Part shown: one piece after another, positions 10,001 through 25,000 of the stretch
Position numbering within the stretch: the first letter of the stretch is position 1
Layout: every line of letters begins with the position of its first letter
NCBI GenBank assembly: GCA_013396755.1
Contig: VWZF01005763.1
Location: 372,001-436,000, forward strand
Origin: Sclerurus mexicanus
Lineage: Eukaryota > Chordata > Aves > Passeriformes > Furnariidae
Direction of reading: 5' to 3'
Length of the DNA: 64,000 nucleotides
Translations under genes and position numbers: made by a program
Notes under the pieces: model-generated
What the model was told of the DNA's origin: nothing
The model's database searches: none
Seen by the model: only the letters and a program-made list of their open reading frames with translations

Positions 10001-13000
10001 ATGGTTCCCCCCCTCAAAAAATGTGGGGCAAGAAGTGAGCCTGAAGGGTGCCCTCTGACAAACTAGCACCCCTGCCTTTTTCTGGAACTCCTGAGAAAAG
10101 AACCTCTCTGGATATGTATGTCTCCTCTCCCAGGCATTCCAGACTGGGCAAGAGCATCACCTGATAAACTGGGGTAAGTGAAGCAGAGTTTTAGGCCTAG
10201 GGCATCTCTCTATTCCCTCTTACCTTCTGGGTGGTACGGAGTGGTTGCTTGGGTTCCCTCACTCTCTATAAAGTAAGAATGAATATTAGTAATGGCTGGT
10301 AAGGTTCTTAGAGGAAGCTGTAACTGCTGGCACAAGAAGACCCAGATGTATGCACCCTGACAGTACTTTGTGGGACACACATGGACTGGGAGAGTGTACA
10401 CCTGCCCTCCCACTACAGCAGACTTCCCACCACACACTGTCCTGGCCTCTGGTGTCAGTTGCTAACCTAGTAATTCATGCTGCCATACAGCCTCAGAGGA
10501 GACTCTCCTTGTTCGTATATTGAGTGCCAGATGTAGTAAGAAGAATTCCTTTTATTTAATATTTGTTGTTGGGAGTATTTGTTACATTGACTAGGGGGAA
10601 TATATATTCTGTGGTCTGTGGCTTTCCAAGAACTAGGTTTGAAGCACGGAGAGATTTTGTCTAAATTTGGAGGAAGTGTCGGAAGAGAAATGCTAGGTTT
10701 AAGATCATATTTGGGTGTCAGATGTTTGTTCCATTGGCAAGACAATTTTCCATTTTAATCATGCTTTGTCAGTTATCCATGTGCTTTCCTATCTAATTGC
10801 AATGTTAAGACCGTTAGTAAGAATCCTTGGGTTTTTTATAAGGAGTGCATCTTGTGAGCGATAGTTTCACCTGACAGATATCAGAAAGTGATACTTACCT
10901 GCTGTTGTTAGTTCAGGCTTGATGAAAGTTGTGCTCTGAGATATGGTTTCAGTAGGCAATGAGGAGGTTGTCATTTCTTTTTTGATAGTGGTCTTGAAGG
11001 GTGGTGAGGTGAACTTCCCTTGTTCTGTCTCTGTGGAAACAGTGGCTGATGAGGCAGCAGGTGTGGACTTCGGTGTAGTGGTCATGGTTCTTTTCGTTGA
11101 GGTGGTTATGGAAGGGGTAGACAGGGTTGTTGTCATGTTCAGTGTGGTAGAAATGGATGTTGTATGTTCTTTTGGAGTAAAGGTAAATAGTATAATGTGA
11201 GTAATCAATTCACAGAATAATTAAAAATAGATACATTTTGAATAAGCTACCTATATTTTAGAGACCATTTTTCACCCCGATCTTTAGAATATTTTCAGCA
11301 TCATTGTTGTACTCATATTCTCATAAGCTTGTCAAATATTTCTGTACTTATACTTGTTTTCTATTGTCTCATGTCTGTCTTTGTTCTTGCTTTCTGTATT
11401 TTTCCCATACTAGTTTTTTTTTAAAATACCATTTTTCTAAGAAGTTAGCTTTATTGTCACTTATTGGCTAAAGTCTGTATGGGCTTTGTCCAAATCACAC
11501 TTTAATTGGCTATTATTAATTTCCAAATCAGCCACAGTTTCAGCTTTCTGCAATGTGTATTAAACAGTTAAGTAATATTATACTATAGGACTTTCCTTGT
11601 CCCACTGCACACATTACCTGTCACAATGTCAACTTTTGAAGCTGGGTTTTGACTCCTTTGGGGCCTCTTTTTAACCCTGCTTTCTCTGATTGTCAGGGTT
11701 CAAGATGGTTTATTAGTTGAAGTGTGTGTTGGAGTGAGGCTAAACGAGGGTCCACAAGCCATAGAAACAGAAAGTAATTTATGTTGGCAGAGTCATCCTC
11801 CTGAGGGCAGGACTCTAAAAGCCTGGACAAAGCTGTTACACCAATACCTGTGTGACTCTGCTTTGGGTTTTGCTGCTCCTTGAATATGACAGCATAACTG
11901 AACCAGCTGTGGAAAAGAGGCTGAAGCCGAGATAATAAATCCAACTGGAGACTGGCTGGCTCACTGCTTATAGAACTTCTAATGTGCTTCTCAGGTAAGT
12001 CGCACAAGTGAATTTGGTTATGTTTTTAACCTAGTGTCTATATCCTTTATCTTTCCATGCACTTTTGATCTACACTTCTGAACATTTCTGGTTTACAAAT
12101 TTCTTTCTGGAAGCCTCATGATTTGGAGTCTAATGCTTGGGTGTTGCACAAGCTTGCAATGCTTTCCTAGGAAGTGGTATCTCAACTATCTACAGAGTGA
12201 GCATACTATAATTTATTTTAGACAGTAACAGTAAAAACCTACCAGTTGTTGACCTTGTTGTGACAAGAGGTTGCAGGGGTGAAGTGCTTGGAACTGTAGT
12301 TTTTGCAGTTACTGTCGGGTTTGTAGTCTCAGTTGATACAGTAGTTGCAGAAGAAGTACTAGGTGCTGTTCGTAGGGTGCTTGTGGTAGAGCTTCTTGTT
12401 ACTTCAGGCTGCACTGTTGTTACTAAGAGAAAAAAAAAACAAAATGAAAGGATAAGAAATAGTCCTCAATAATCTATTGACAATATACCTATATGAATTG
12501 AATTTCTTAAAAGTAAAACCACTGCTTTTATAACTATTAGCAGTAACTACTATTAAAAGCCATTACCTTTTAGATAAAGCTTTTGAGGGCCATTATCCAT
12601 TGCTTCCTTTGCTATTATGTGCAGTGAATACACTAAACAGGTGTTCTGGAAGAAGGTTTATACCTTTTTCTTCACTTTAAAGTGAATTTGGCATAAATAC
12701 TTGTGCATATCAACAGAGATGAAATAGTATTTTAATAATCACACAACCTACAGTGCAATGTTTTTCAATACCATCTGTCTTTAGGGAAATTAATGGAGTT
12801 TCTAACAAATTTAAGATCATTGTGTATAGATTCCTGTCCTGCATCAGGCTATAGGGATTTGGTATAGTCAGTCCTACATTCCCATGAAGACTTTCTTAAA
12901 TTGTTGAAGTGTTATATGGTCAGTCACTCTGAGCAGGAACATCTTAACCTAGATCAGGTCCCTCAAAATCCCATCTAGCCTGATCTTGAATAGTGCCAGG

Positions 13001-16000
13001 GATGGGGCATCTACAACCTCTCAGGGCAACCTCTTCCAGTGTTTTATCCCCTCATAATAAACAATTTCTGCCTTATATTTACTCTGAATCTACTCTCTTC
13101 TAGTTGAAAACCATATCCCCTTGTCCCATCGCAACAGCCCCTACTAAGAAGTCTGCCCCCAACTTTCTTACAAGCCCTGTTCAAGTATTGAAAGGCTGCA
13201 ATGAGGTCTGCCTGGAGCCTTCTCTTCTCTAGATCGATCAACCCCAGGTCTCTCAGCATTTCCTCACAGGAATTCAGCCCTCTGATCATCTTTGTGACCC
13301 TGCTCTGCCTTGAACTGAGGACTGTAGAGCTGGATGCACTATTCCACATGGGCGCTCATCAGAGTAGAGGGGCAGAGTCACCACCCTTGACCTCCTGGCC
13401 ACGCTACTTTTGATGCAGCCCAGGATATTATGGTACCAGGTTACTTTTCATCATTGCATCTTACGCATGTGAAACCAGTGATGCTACTATAAAATGCAAA
13501 AAAAGGTATTACTGATTTTGTAAACACTTATCACATAATATCAAGTATGTAAGTACTAGTTTGGTCAGCTATGTAAACTAACCTGGTGAAGGTGATGATG
13601 TTTCAGGTGTGGTGGTAGTGCTTCCTTCTCCTGTTGTGTAAAGGTAGAACAGGTTAAGTTTGTGAATAAAAGCATATTAAAGTATTCCAAATAAGGCAAA
13701 TTTAATATTGGACTCAAAGGATTGTGTTCATTAGTGAGGGATTCCTGAAAGTGCTTAATATTACATATTTCAGTGGTAAAATTCACATTGAAGGACTAAA
13801 TTACAAAGAAATCAATACACCTCAAAATAATAATGAACTCTAGTAAGTTTTTCCTATTTGAACTTTTTTGCTTAAGGGCACCTCATTTTACAGGACTAAT
13901 GGAGAATGGCTTTGTATGTAAATGAGATCACTAGCTGAGATTCTGGTTATGCAAGTTACAATTCTGTAATCTAAAAAAAATTGTCCTGAAGTTCTTCTTA
14001 CATCTGCATGAAAGTCCACACTGTGCAGCTAGAGTCTATTCAAAACATTATTTAATAATAGATTTTCACAGAAGTAAACCAGATGGTAATAAATTTTAAG
14101 TTAATTTAAAAAAAAAATCTCTAAAAGAGATTTGCTAAGTAGGGTCCATTAGCTAAGTCTGACCTTCTTGTACATATTCTCTTTTTCTGAATATTTCTGA
14201 GGCTCACAGCTCTGCTGGGGCTGTCCCTCACACAGATCAGAACAGCAATACACCTTCAAGAAGACCCACCTTTTGAAAACTGCTCACACTTACAATGAAT
14301 ATAACTTCTCACGTTGCTAAAATCACTCAGGTTCATCCAGATTCTGTATTGTGACACTGCCTACCCTAACCCCATTTTTAATTAGTTCTTTTCATTCCTT
14401 TATGTACCAAGTAGCAATGGGATTATTTTGAAAGAAAGTTATTATCAGATGAACACTCTTTCATTGAGAGATACTAAGAAAATATCTTCTGTGACTCTAT
14501 AGAAATGTTGTAGTACTGTTTTCCAGTTATTGCAGAGAAAGAAATGCTGCTTACCACATGGCATGCACCTTTGCTTCTCATGGTCAAAGTATTCATCACG
14601 AGAGCAGTTGTAACAACCTGAAGAAAGGGAAAGAAATTTGTTTTACATTTCTCAAAGAAAGGCATTTAATTTATCCTATTTATCAACTAATATTACATTT
14701 CTGCTATTAAAAAATAATATCAGTTGTTACATCATCTATTCAGTTTAGTATTTCCAATGTCATTCTCAGAAAGAGCATCTTCCGATGTGGGAATTTTTTT
14801 GGTTTCTCCAGCTATATCCATTTGTGTAATATTAACTGCTCTCCCCACATGTTTTCTTCTCTAAGTACAGTGTATTCTTTTGATTTGGTGCAAGGCAGAA
14901 TTTCTCTTTCAGATAGGCTGAGCTCAGTATAAAGCTAGATGTAGTACAGCTACTGAGCTGGTTATCTGTCTTAGAGTAGTAGTAAGGGAAGGATCAGCAA
15001 AACTGCTTCAAAGATAGTATAAATTAAACTACCATTATTTAACTGTGGTATGACTGATTTAAAAAACAGCATTGAAAATAATTATTATGTTACTGTTTCT
15101 TGGTATAGAGTAGTGTAGCTTATTACCTTCAATGTTGACATATTTGTAGTTTTGATTAGGACAGTTACAAGGCCTGTAATGCCAGGTGCATTTGCCACCA
15201 TTGTAGCCAGAGGAATAAGCATCGTCAGCTCCTGTTCTTTCATGAGAATTGTAATACTCACAATAGACAGCTAAAAAAGGTAAAAGCAAGACAGAGAACA
15301 GATTTTTTTTTCCAATTTAATGTCATGGTATTTTCAAAGTACTAAAGGGAAGACAAATTTAATAAACAAGTTAAAAAAAAAAATCAGTGACATTATTAGC
15401 TTCCAATGTAAATTTGTATTTTAACTCGGTGAAGTCAGTTTCTTTTTTGCAAATGCAGTATGCAAGAATTTCCACAATTTTTAATGCACCATAAAGTGAA
15501 ATGTGAAAATGAAACCATCAAAGAGTTGGTCCATTGAATAATAATTAATTAATTATTATGATTCATATTTAATTCATTAATTCAAATTGATTCATAAGAG
15601 GCTCATACTCTTTTTTCCCCTCCATATACAGTGTTCTGGAACACCTTGATATCTTTTTCTTGTTTTACAGTGTTCCAGCCAACACAACTATCTTCATTTC
15701 TTTGAAATCAACACGAAAGATGATTTCATCACAGCTAAAATGAAATAAATTTTTTTTACGCTTTCATGCTTTTTCTGCTGGCAAACTGACAGTGCATTAT
15801 ACAGTGGCAGCAGAAGAAACAGTCTGCTTTCTGTGACCACATTATTTTTTTCTCTCATTACTCCATGGTAAAAACAACTACAATATTTAGGTTAATTTAG
15901 CACAAATGAAAAGTACAGGTTTCAAAATTCAGGTGGCTGAAGTCACCTATTTGCCCACAGAGAAAATGCAACCTTAGCGGTGCTCATTAATAATTTTCTT

Positions 16001-19000
16001 ATGTTGGCATATGAATATGCCCACAGTAACAATAGTAGCTTCTTAAACTTATCTGAGGAGAACTTCAAGGAACTTACGACAGAACTCAGGGGTCCTCCAG
16101 TCAATGCAGATACCCTTGTCTAAGCATGCCATGGCATATACTGCAATGGCATCACACATGCATTCACAGTCCCCTCCAATGTCACACCCACAAGAGTCTC
16201 GAACACATGCCTCATAATAGGGCATACGGTTCACCTGCATTGGAAAAAAAGAAAGAAAGAATTTTCCAAGATTATTTTGACCTATTAGTTAAGAAGATGG
16301 TTTCTCCTGGGCTAGACAGCGCATGTTCCATTAAGTGAGAATAACTAGTTTTTCACCTAAAAACTTGTCAAAGCAATTACAACCCCACACCATATGGATC
16401 TTTTTAGGCAGAATGTAGGTGTCTCCACATCAACAACAGAAACTGATCATGTTTTGCCAAATATGTATTTCTAAATTTACACTAGTCCTGGCCATATTAT
16501 GTATAGTTAGCTTAAAAGAAACCCTCAAATCCCTACATCCATTTAGGCACAAGTATCTGAGTTCATCAGCTATGTGGCCTCTGTGTATATACATAAGCAC
16601 TGCAGCATTATCCCTATTTCTCATTTGCTTTCACCTCCTTAAAATGGGGGTTTTCCCTTCAGAAGGCCTTGTCCTGATGACCCTTGTGATATTGTCATTT
16701 TCATGAAGTGGACAACTTAAATAGGAGTGCTAATGGTATCTTGCTCTTGGACTGATCATCTTCTAAGTAATGCTGTTGATTTACTGATGAGAACAAGGGT
16801 TTTCAGGCCTTTCTTTAGTTTGATTTTCTAACAAAGGCTAAATAGTTTTAAAAGAGTAAGCATATTTATCAGGTATCACCAACAGACTAAGTTCTAATTC
16901 TTAAGACTTAATTCTTTTTTCACTCTCATAGTTTTAACTAGTAAGTGAATACCATACTTAGCTTTTGTGCTTACAGAAGGACTGTTGAAGTGCAAATAAG
17001 AAAGGATGAAAATTAACGTAAATGTGAGGCATAAAACATTTTATATGTATTTTATTGAAACATTTTGGGTAACAGAAAATCAACTCTTAGAGTGAGAGCA
17101 TTTTGGGACAATACAGATGATCGCTGTTATGTAAAAAGAAGAGCAGGTAAATTCTTACCTTATTGTGACAAGCAGAAAAAACGTGGCCATTGATGATGGA
17201 ACATGTCTTTTCTGCCCATGCTTTACGATAAGGGTTCTTGCTACAGGGGTCCACTACAAAGTATACATCCCCACAGAGAGGATTCTCTTTCCAAGAATTG
17301 ACAAATTCCAATTCATTCGATGCCACATACTTGCTTCGAGTTTCGAAATCATCCTTCATATTGCCATTGTAGTTCCCACACAAACCACATATGGTTTCCT
17401 AGAATAAATGAAAGCTGCAGTGTCAGTTCAGCAAGTTACAACTACTCACCTTCCCTTTTGGTTACTGCCGGTTTCCTGTGCTTTAGGAGTGAATGTCATC
17501 CACAACTACTCTCTCATATATTCTTAGCTTCTTGTGCATGAGGTTCTGCTTGTCACTGGAGGAATGTCTTTTTCCTCTAAACTGTAAATTGTCATAATTT
17601 GTATAAAATACAAATATTAAGCTAAAAAATTTCCTGAAAGCAGTACAGAAATCACTTAAAAATCAGTCTTCAGTGAAAAACTCTGCTGTTTTGGAGATAA
17701 AGATGAAAATGAATTGCTAGTAGCATTCCTGAAGAACCTCTGCCATCAGAGAGTCAAGACAACTGCAACCAAATGTGCAGTTCAGTCTGAATTGAAGGAC
17801 ACTTTACTGGGGAAGTTGTTCTGCCATACCTGTGTTTCTCTGGAGATCTTGATGAAGAAATTCATGTGCTTATTCCAAATAAGGGTCATGTTGTATTTTC
17901 CTGGGATAATGATATCAAACATCAGGTGAAGGGCATTCTTTTTCACATGATATCGTACATCAGGGTTTTCTCCAGCAACAGTGAAGGTTTTATCTCTCAG
18001 TATGATTGTCAAATTCTGAAAGAAAATTTATCTGGCAGTTATAACTTAGCAAGTTTCAGTATTTTCCTTACTCTGTGTTACATTCCTGAAGATCAGATGC
18101 TGTGATACTACTACAGACTATCTTGACATTTCCACTTATTTTCCAAAAAGTCCTGGCAGTCAGGAAAAAGGGAAACATTGCACCCATTTTTTAAAAGGGT
18201 AGAAAGGAGGACCTGGGAGCAACCAACCTGACAGCATCACCACTGTGTCTGGAAAGATCAAGGAGGAGGTCCTCCTAGAAGCTGTGTTAAGGCACATAGA
18301 GGACAGGGAGGTGATTTGAGACAGTCAGGTCATTGCAGGGGCATTGGACTACATGACCTTTAAAGATCCCTTCCACTACAAAATATTCTGTGATCTATTT
18401 TACAGGCTTTTTCACCCCCTTGGCATTATTTTGCATGCATATGCAAATCTTCACAGGAAACACCCTTATTGTTAGGTGTGCTAGCCCTCCACATTTGGTG
18501 GAAATAATATCATTTACATGTGACCACCAGAGTAGAAGAAGTATGTTTTCACATGTTTCTAAGAACAGTCAAAAAGTAACAGAGAATACAACTCTCTGTC
18601 CTGAGGCCACTTTTGTGTTCACTCTGCCAGCTTTACTCTTGTCATACTGCAGTGTTTCAACGTCTAGATAACCAGCAGGAAGGTTTGTCGGAGTGTGCAT
18701 TTATGTAACAGAATCCTAAGCAAACAAACCTTTTCACCACAGCACTGACCAACTGGAATGCCAGTATTTAGTCAAAGAAGGACCCTGAGACAAGCTGATA
18801 CTACCAGGCATTACTGTCCCATAGAACTGAGAACAGTAAAACTTATCCAGTTATAGAAGCTGTCACAAAGCAATGGAAATGAGGATAACTCCTCACTGGT
18901 GTAGTTTCACAGATATATCTCAGGAAAAATCTTGATGTATTTTGAATATCAGGTATTATCTGGACTTAGGGAAATTCTGATAGATTTTGCTCATTGTTCA

Positions 19001-22000
19001 TGAAAATTCCTCAATTTTGTACTATATTTTTTCTCAGTTTGGAGGTGAGAGGCAGGAAGGGTCAGGAAGACAGTTATCTTTTGATCAAGCAATTTACTGT
19101 TGAGTAAAATTAAAATTTTTTGGCTTCTACATATGTAGGAATCCTGGAGAATGAAACATGACATGAGTGTTGGAAAAAACCCAGCCTATGGCATTTCCTA
19201 CTGATATGAAAGCTCTAGGTTAGCACATAATTTCACTTAGAAGACACCTCTTCTAAGACAGAGGTAAAGCTTCCAAAAATGAAGAAAACATGGTCTTAAA
19301 ATTACTATTCAGCTGGATAATGGCAGAAGGAAGAGCTTACCCCAAGGTAAATGCTGATGGACCTGGAGCATGTAACTCCTGATTTCCCACAGATGACATT
19401 CTCAGTAACAATTTTGAAAGAGGAAACAGGTCTATTAACACTGCAGCCATCCTAAAAAAACCCAAAACAAACCACAAAAAGCATAAATCTCCAATAGAAT
19501 CTGTGCCTGGAGTCTTCCAACTTGAAACATAAAATAACAAAATAAATAAAGCTTAAAATGTCATTCCTGCTTCTGCCTGTTTTGGGAGGTGATGATCTCT
19601 GCTTTGGTAGTCAAACTCACATCACTTCCCTAAAAGATATAGTTGTCTAGTACAGAATACATACATATCAATGACTATTTAAACATATTATTTAATCTAA
19701 AATTTATTATAATTGCATGAAAAAGATGGGTTTTTGAGAAGTAAAATATTTTCACATTAAGCATTGAAATAAACAGAATATATAAAAACTCATTACGTGG
19801 CTCTATAGGTTCTTAATATATCCTTGCATATTTTCATTAGACATTTAAATTAAGCTATTTCTTGATGCTAAGGTACCACCAAAATAACCAGTAGGCAGCA
19901 GGTTACCGTAGCTAATATGTATTCACAGTCGCCATCAAACACAAAACGCTGTCCATCAAAAGTGGTGATGTGGCCTTCTCCGTACAGGTTACACGTGGAG
20001 GAACACCTTGATTTCTGAACACATTTCCATTTGCCTTTTGTGCAAGTGCTGGGAGTGAGAAAAGAAGCCATACTCAGATTTCAAAGAAATGCCACCTTAA
20101 CCTGCTTCTTTTTAGATACATCCACTTTTATCAATACAATGTTAATTTAATTGCCTTATGTACACTGAGACCAAGTCACAGTTAATATGAAGAGCCATAA
20201 TTAAGTTATGGACAGTCTAGAAAATGAATTCATGATAAAAAAGAAACCTTAAACATTTTTTTTGTGAAATAGTATATAAAACCCATTTATTTTTGCTCCT
20301 AATGAGAACAGAAGTCACTGTGTAGTTTGGGAGTGGTGGTGTTTTTTTACTACTAGACTAGTAAATGAAAAGGGAATAAAGTACTTTGAAAATGCTGCTA
20401 AAGAGATGGAAACAATGTTTTGGGGGTGTTTGCTTTTATCTACAGAAAAGAAGAAAGACTGTGCCCTCCTCTTTATCTAAGTAGAGTTGTTAATAATCCT
20501 TGACTTTATGTTGCTTGCAGTCAGAGACCCTGCTGGATGCCCCTATTCCTGAGTATGCATGAGGCAGAAACTACCCCTGAAGCCCCTGAAGAATAAGTAC
20601 TGTGACTCTTATTTATATACACATATATATACTGTCAAATGTTAAGCTTCTCTCTGTGTTAATCCCTGTGCTTTGCCATGTTGTTTCTTCCATTCAGCTG
20701 CTGCCATTTCCTACTCTCCTGTCCACTAAACACTTTTTTTATGTGGTTGTACCATTACAACCACATAAAAGGTGGTTCTGCACAGAGGTTCTGCAATAAA
20801 AACATATATGATTCTTACCAGATCTCACATTCAGTTTGGATTTGTTCACCTCTTCTGTAAGAAAGACCACCATATTCACATGGACACTCCTCAGCTGGAA
20901 CACACCTGCCATCGAGATTTTCATATAGGCCATCAGCACAGACACATCCTGATTCACATTTAGTTGGTATCTGGTAAAGGTCAACAGATTGCAAAATGAA
21001 AAGAACCATGAGATGCATTTCATCCTGTATGTGAATAGTGTCAAGAGTAAACCTCTGCTAAATCCTGTTTTGACTTGATTTTAGTTTTGTGGTGTTTCTT
21101 GTATTAATATACTAGTCAATTGAACTAGTTTCACTGAAGTTTTAAGATATACTTGTGGTGTGGAACATTGAACACAACTGAAGACTCTGAAAAATTGATC
21201 TTCCATTACTACCAGTCTTTCAGAAAGAGTACAACAGAAGTTTCTTTATATCAAGGAATCTTATTACAATTCTTCCAATCAGTCTGTTTCCTTATTATAA
21301 AGTGAGAAAACACTGTCAGGACAGGCAAGACATTCACGTGGCCCAGGTCTTCTCCATTCTGTGACTGACAGCAGCAGAGAGTTGAGAAAAAACAGAAAAG
21401 GAAGCATAAAGCACATATTTACAGTGACATGCAGCTTACATAGAGTCTGAGCTAGAGGTGATAGCCATGTAGTTAAGAATTCTTAATGAATTTTTATTCT
21501 ATTAATTTACTATAATTCATTAATTCATGCAATTTAATTCTTTTAATTGCTTCTTAAATACATACACATTTTTTTGTGTCCACAGCCTGTGGAAAGAAGC
21601 CTGATGTTTAACTGATCATGTTAGATGAAGTATCTCCTTCTATTTCACTAGAAGGAATGGAGCCAAGTTCTAAGGAACAACTAGAACATTCTACCTCTCT
21701 CAAGAGGATAAACATCCCAGAACTGTGAAACTCACACATTCAATGCCAGTAGCCAGCATCTGACAGGTAGGGGAACATGCAGCTCCATACTTGTTTGCCA
21801 AACTGTCAGAACATGATATGTATTTCTTAGGAGCTTTGCAGCTTTCTAGGGAAAAGGAACAAAACCAAACATTAAAAAGATTGTGAAGTAGCAATTTTAC
21901 AACATAGGGGGAAAAAAAAGTGTTCCTAAGTAAAGCATATCAGATCTATACCTGCAGGATTTTGAGGTTTGCCTGTGCAACTTAGCCTCCCGTTAACACA

Positions 22001-25000
22001 GTAGCTAGGAAGAAAAAAAAAAATTCAATGCAAATCTCTCCTGAGAAAGAAATTTTTATTTTTTGCAAAATGACTATTAGAAATATTTCATTTATGTTAC
22101 TGACTCCTTTCAATCCTTCAAAATGGAGCATGAGTCAACTTGTCTCTTTACTTTTTGCATTATACAGTAACATCAGTTTTGGAAGTGTATAGTAGGCTAT
22201 TATCACTAGTAGGCTATTGTTACTATTATGATGCTTTGTTCATTATAAAAAGCTTTTTTGCTTATTAATAATAAAGAAATTTATTAAACTGTCTATACAT
22301 CAATGCATAAAGTTTCTTGATTTTGTCCTGATTCTTTTCAACATCTGGCTGAATGGAGCAAGGGGCTATGTGGTGTTTAGCTACTTACTGCCATTAACCG
22401 TTAACAGAGACACGTAAAGACCCCTCACCTCCATCTTCAGTTTGTTAAGCTTTAAACTTGACACACTTACCAGGTGATCCCAGCAGTTATTGTTGACTGG
22501 TCAGGCAGGATGTACTTTCTATCTTCTAAATAGCAGGGACAATGAGATTTACGAACACACTCATTCTTGTGGTTCAAATACATTCCTTTAGGACACTGGC
22601 AGCCTTCTATAGGAATATCAGTTGGATGGCATTCCAGGGCTCGGTTGGAGAGTGACAAACATGTCCTGTCACATGCCTGAGTGTTGTAGCTGAATGTTTG
22701 ATTGCCAGTGCAAGTAATGGCTGTAAAACAAGAGTGTATGTTAAACTTCATTTACTGATCCTTGTGAAAGGTAACTGTGCTCATAATGTGCTGCTTATTT
22801 TGTGTCAACACCTTTAATGCTTAATGTTCCCTGTTGCTTCTCTTCCCACGGATGTGGAGCTCTAGCAAAACATACTGCAGACCAGGGTTTAACACCAACC
22901 ATGTAGTTGTTTGGACGTCTCATAAAAATTAAATATCTTATTGCATCTTTTTCATACACTCTAAAATCACAATCTTTTTCTGAAATAAACTAGAAGGATA
23001 TTCAAAAGTTGAGTATCTTTTATCCCATTTCTCTTATTTCTGTTCACTACTTCACTCTCTTTGCTGTTCACTCTTAAGATGATTTGGACACTGCTTCAAA
23101 TGCTGAGGTACCATTTCTGGGATTTTTTTTTTGTTGTGTTATGACACATCTGTGATGTCCACAGCTCCTGGAAAAATGGCTTTCATACCTGATGGCTGGC
23201 CTATTTGAGCAATATGTAGTTATTTTTCTAAACAATGACAAGTAGCTTTAAAACACATTCTTGCTTTTACTCAGTTTGTCACAGGTAAATCAAACATAGG
23301 AGTATTCTAAATGGAAACAGGCAGACCTTATGCATGCATTCATCTGATGGAAGATCATTAAGAGCTGGTTCAGTTACTTACTGCAGTTGTCCATACTGCT
23401 TCTCCAGTTCTCAAGGATTAAACCCATTGAACTGCACGTTCGTGCATATGATCCCAGAGCAGAACAAATATAAGGAAAGGTCTCTTCATAATTACAGGCT
23501 TGGTAGACACATCTCTGAAACCCAATACATGGAGAGTACTTTGTTACTGGGGAGCAGACATGTGGAGATGCCAAAGCTTGGATGTATTTAAAAGGTGTGT
23601 GAATGTGGCACTTAGGGACATGGTTTAGTGCTGATCTTGGTAGTGCTACGTTTATGGCTGGTCTCTGATCTCAAAGGTCTTTTCCAACCCCTATGATCCC
23701 ATGCTGAATTGCAGAGCTAAATCTGACAAAATACATAGTCTTGCATAACTAAAACCGATGGAAAACATCAGAGTAATTGCCTTACTTATATAAATAAATA
23801 TACTTAATACCTGAAAAAGGCTTCTGTTTATGCATTGCTTCTCATTTTTAGTTTCCAAAATGTTTTGTGTAGATTGGGAAATATAACAAACCCAAATATG
23901 CCAATGGTCAAATCAATACTTTAAATAGTTAAAGCTGTTGTCATGGACAACTGCAGCATGAGCAAAAATACCTTCTGATTCATAGGAATGGGACTGGTGC
24001 CTATGAACAAACAGTCTTTCAGTGTGGCAGAGACATAATTTTCAAAACCACACCTGTTCTTTAGCTTCTATGCATTGCTGATTCACTGTGTGGGATGCTG
24101 TATATGAGTACAATCTGGGTTATATTTGGACTCCTTCTGTACAATGTCTATCATACTTTCCTACCTTGTAGAAAGGGATAGGGTTCACCACAGCATGGCA
24201 TTTCTCGAACACTGTACCCTTCTTGGTAAGAATGGAGCAATGAGTCTCAGCAGATATTTCTGATGAAAGTAAATCATGAACATTAAAAAAAGAAAGGGGG
24301 AAAAAATGAAAAAGAATTTTTTTTACAAATAGATGCATTATTGTAGTTAAACTTTTGGCAATGATGGATTGAACAATAGGACAACTTCTTAGCTTGTTAG
24401 CTTCCAGACTCTAATTTTGTACACTCTGCTCAGTAGGGGTTTTTTTGATTTGGTTTTTTTTTGTTTGTTTGTTTGTTTGTTTGGGTTTTTTTTGATTGGT
24501 TGGTTTTTGTTTTGCTTGTTTATTTTTTGTGACCAATAGCAAGAGGCTTGGGAAGGCAAAGCCTGGATTTTAGTCACAGTACTTTAGAAGAAGCCTAAGA
24601 CATCCATGGACATTGCAATTTCACTGGATAGATCACCAAGACCCTCTCATTCATCATCTCAATCCCAGATCTCTAGAGTGGGATCTCATATGTTTTCACT
24701 AGATATGAATTCTAGAAATCAGAAATGTATTGTTGGTGACAGAATTTGTCATGTTCAATTGTCTCTGTTTCTGCTTGTCAAACTCTCATTTCCCTCGGAT
24801 GGACTTATGGAAGTGTCAGAAAAAGCTAGATGAAGAGATCAGTTACAACAGGATCATCTACTTACTGTTTAGTTGACTCAAAGCACAAGGGTCGGTCTCT
24901 CTCTCTAAAGCAGGATGGCAATTTCCTGCCCTCCAGGAATCTACAAACAAGGAGGCTGTCCCTTCAGTGATATCCATGCTAGTCATGAAGTCATCTGTAG

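Noticed and set aside
11620..11700. Possible extra PTS exon on the minus strand
   Set aside because: The needed phase gives a stop, and the open frame is Lys/Arg/Gln-rich, not Ser/Thr/Pro-rich.
11693..12007. 104-codon minus-strand open frame
   Set aside because: No mucin-like composition, no matching splice phase, no recognisable domain.
13044..13413. Open frames of 70-101 codons on both strands
   Set aside because: They lie inside a CR1 LINE fragment.
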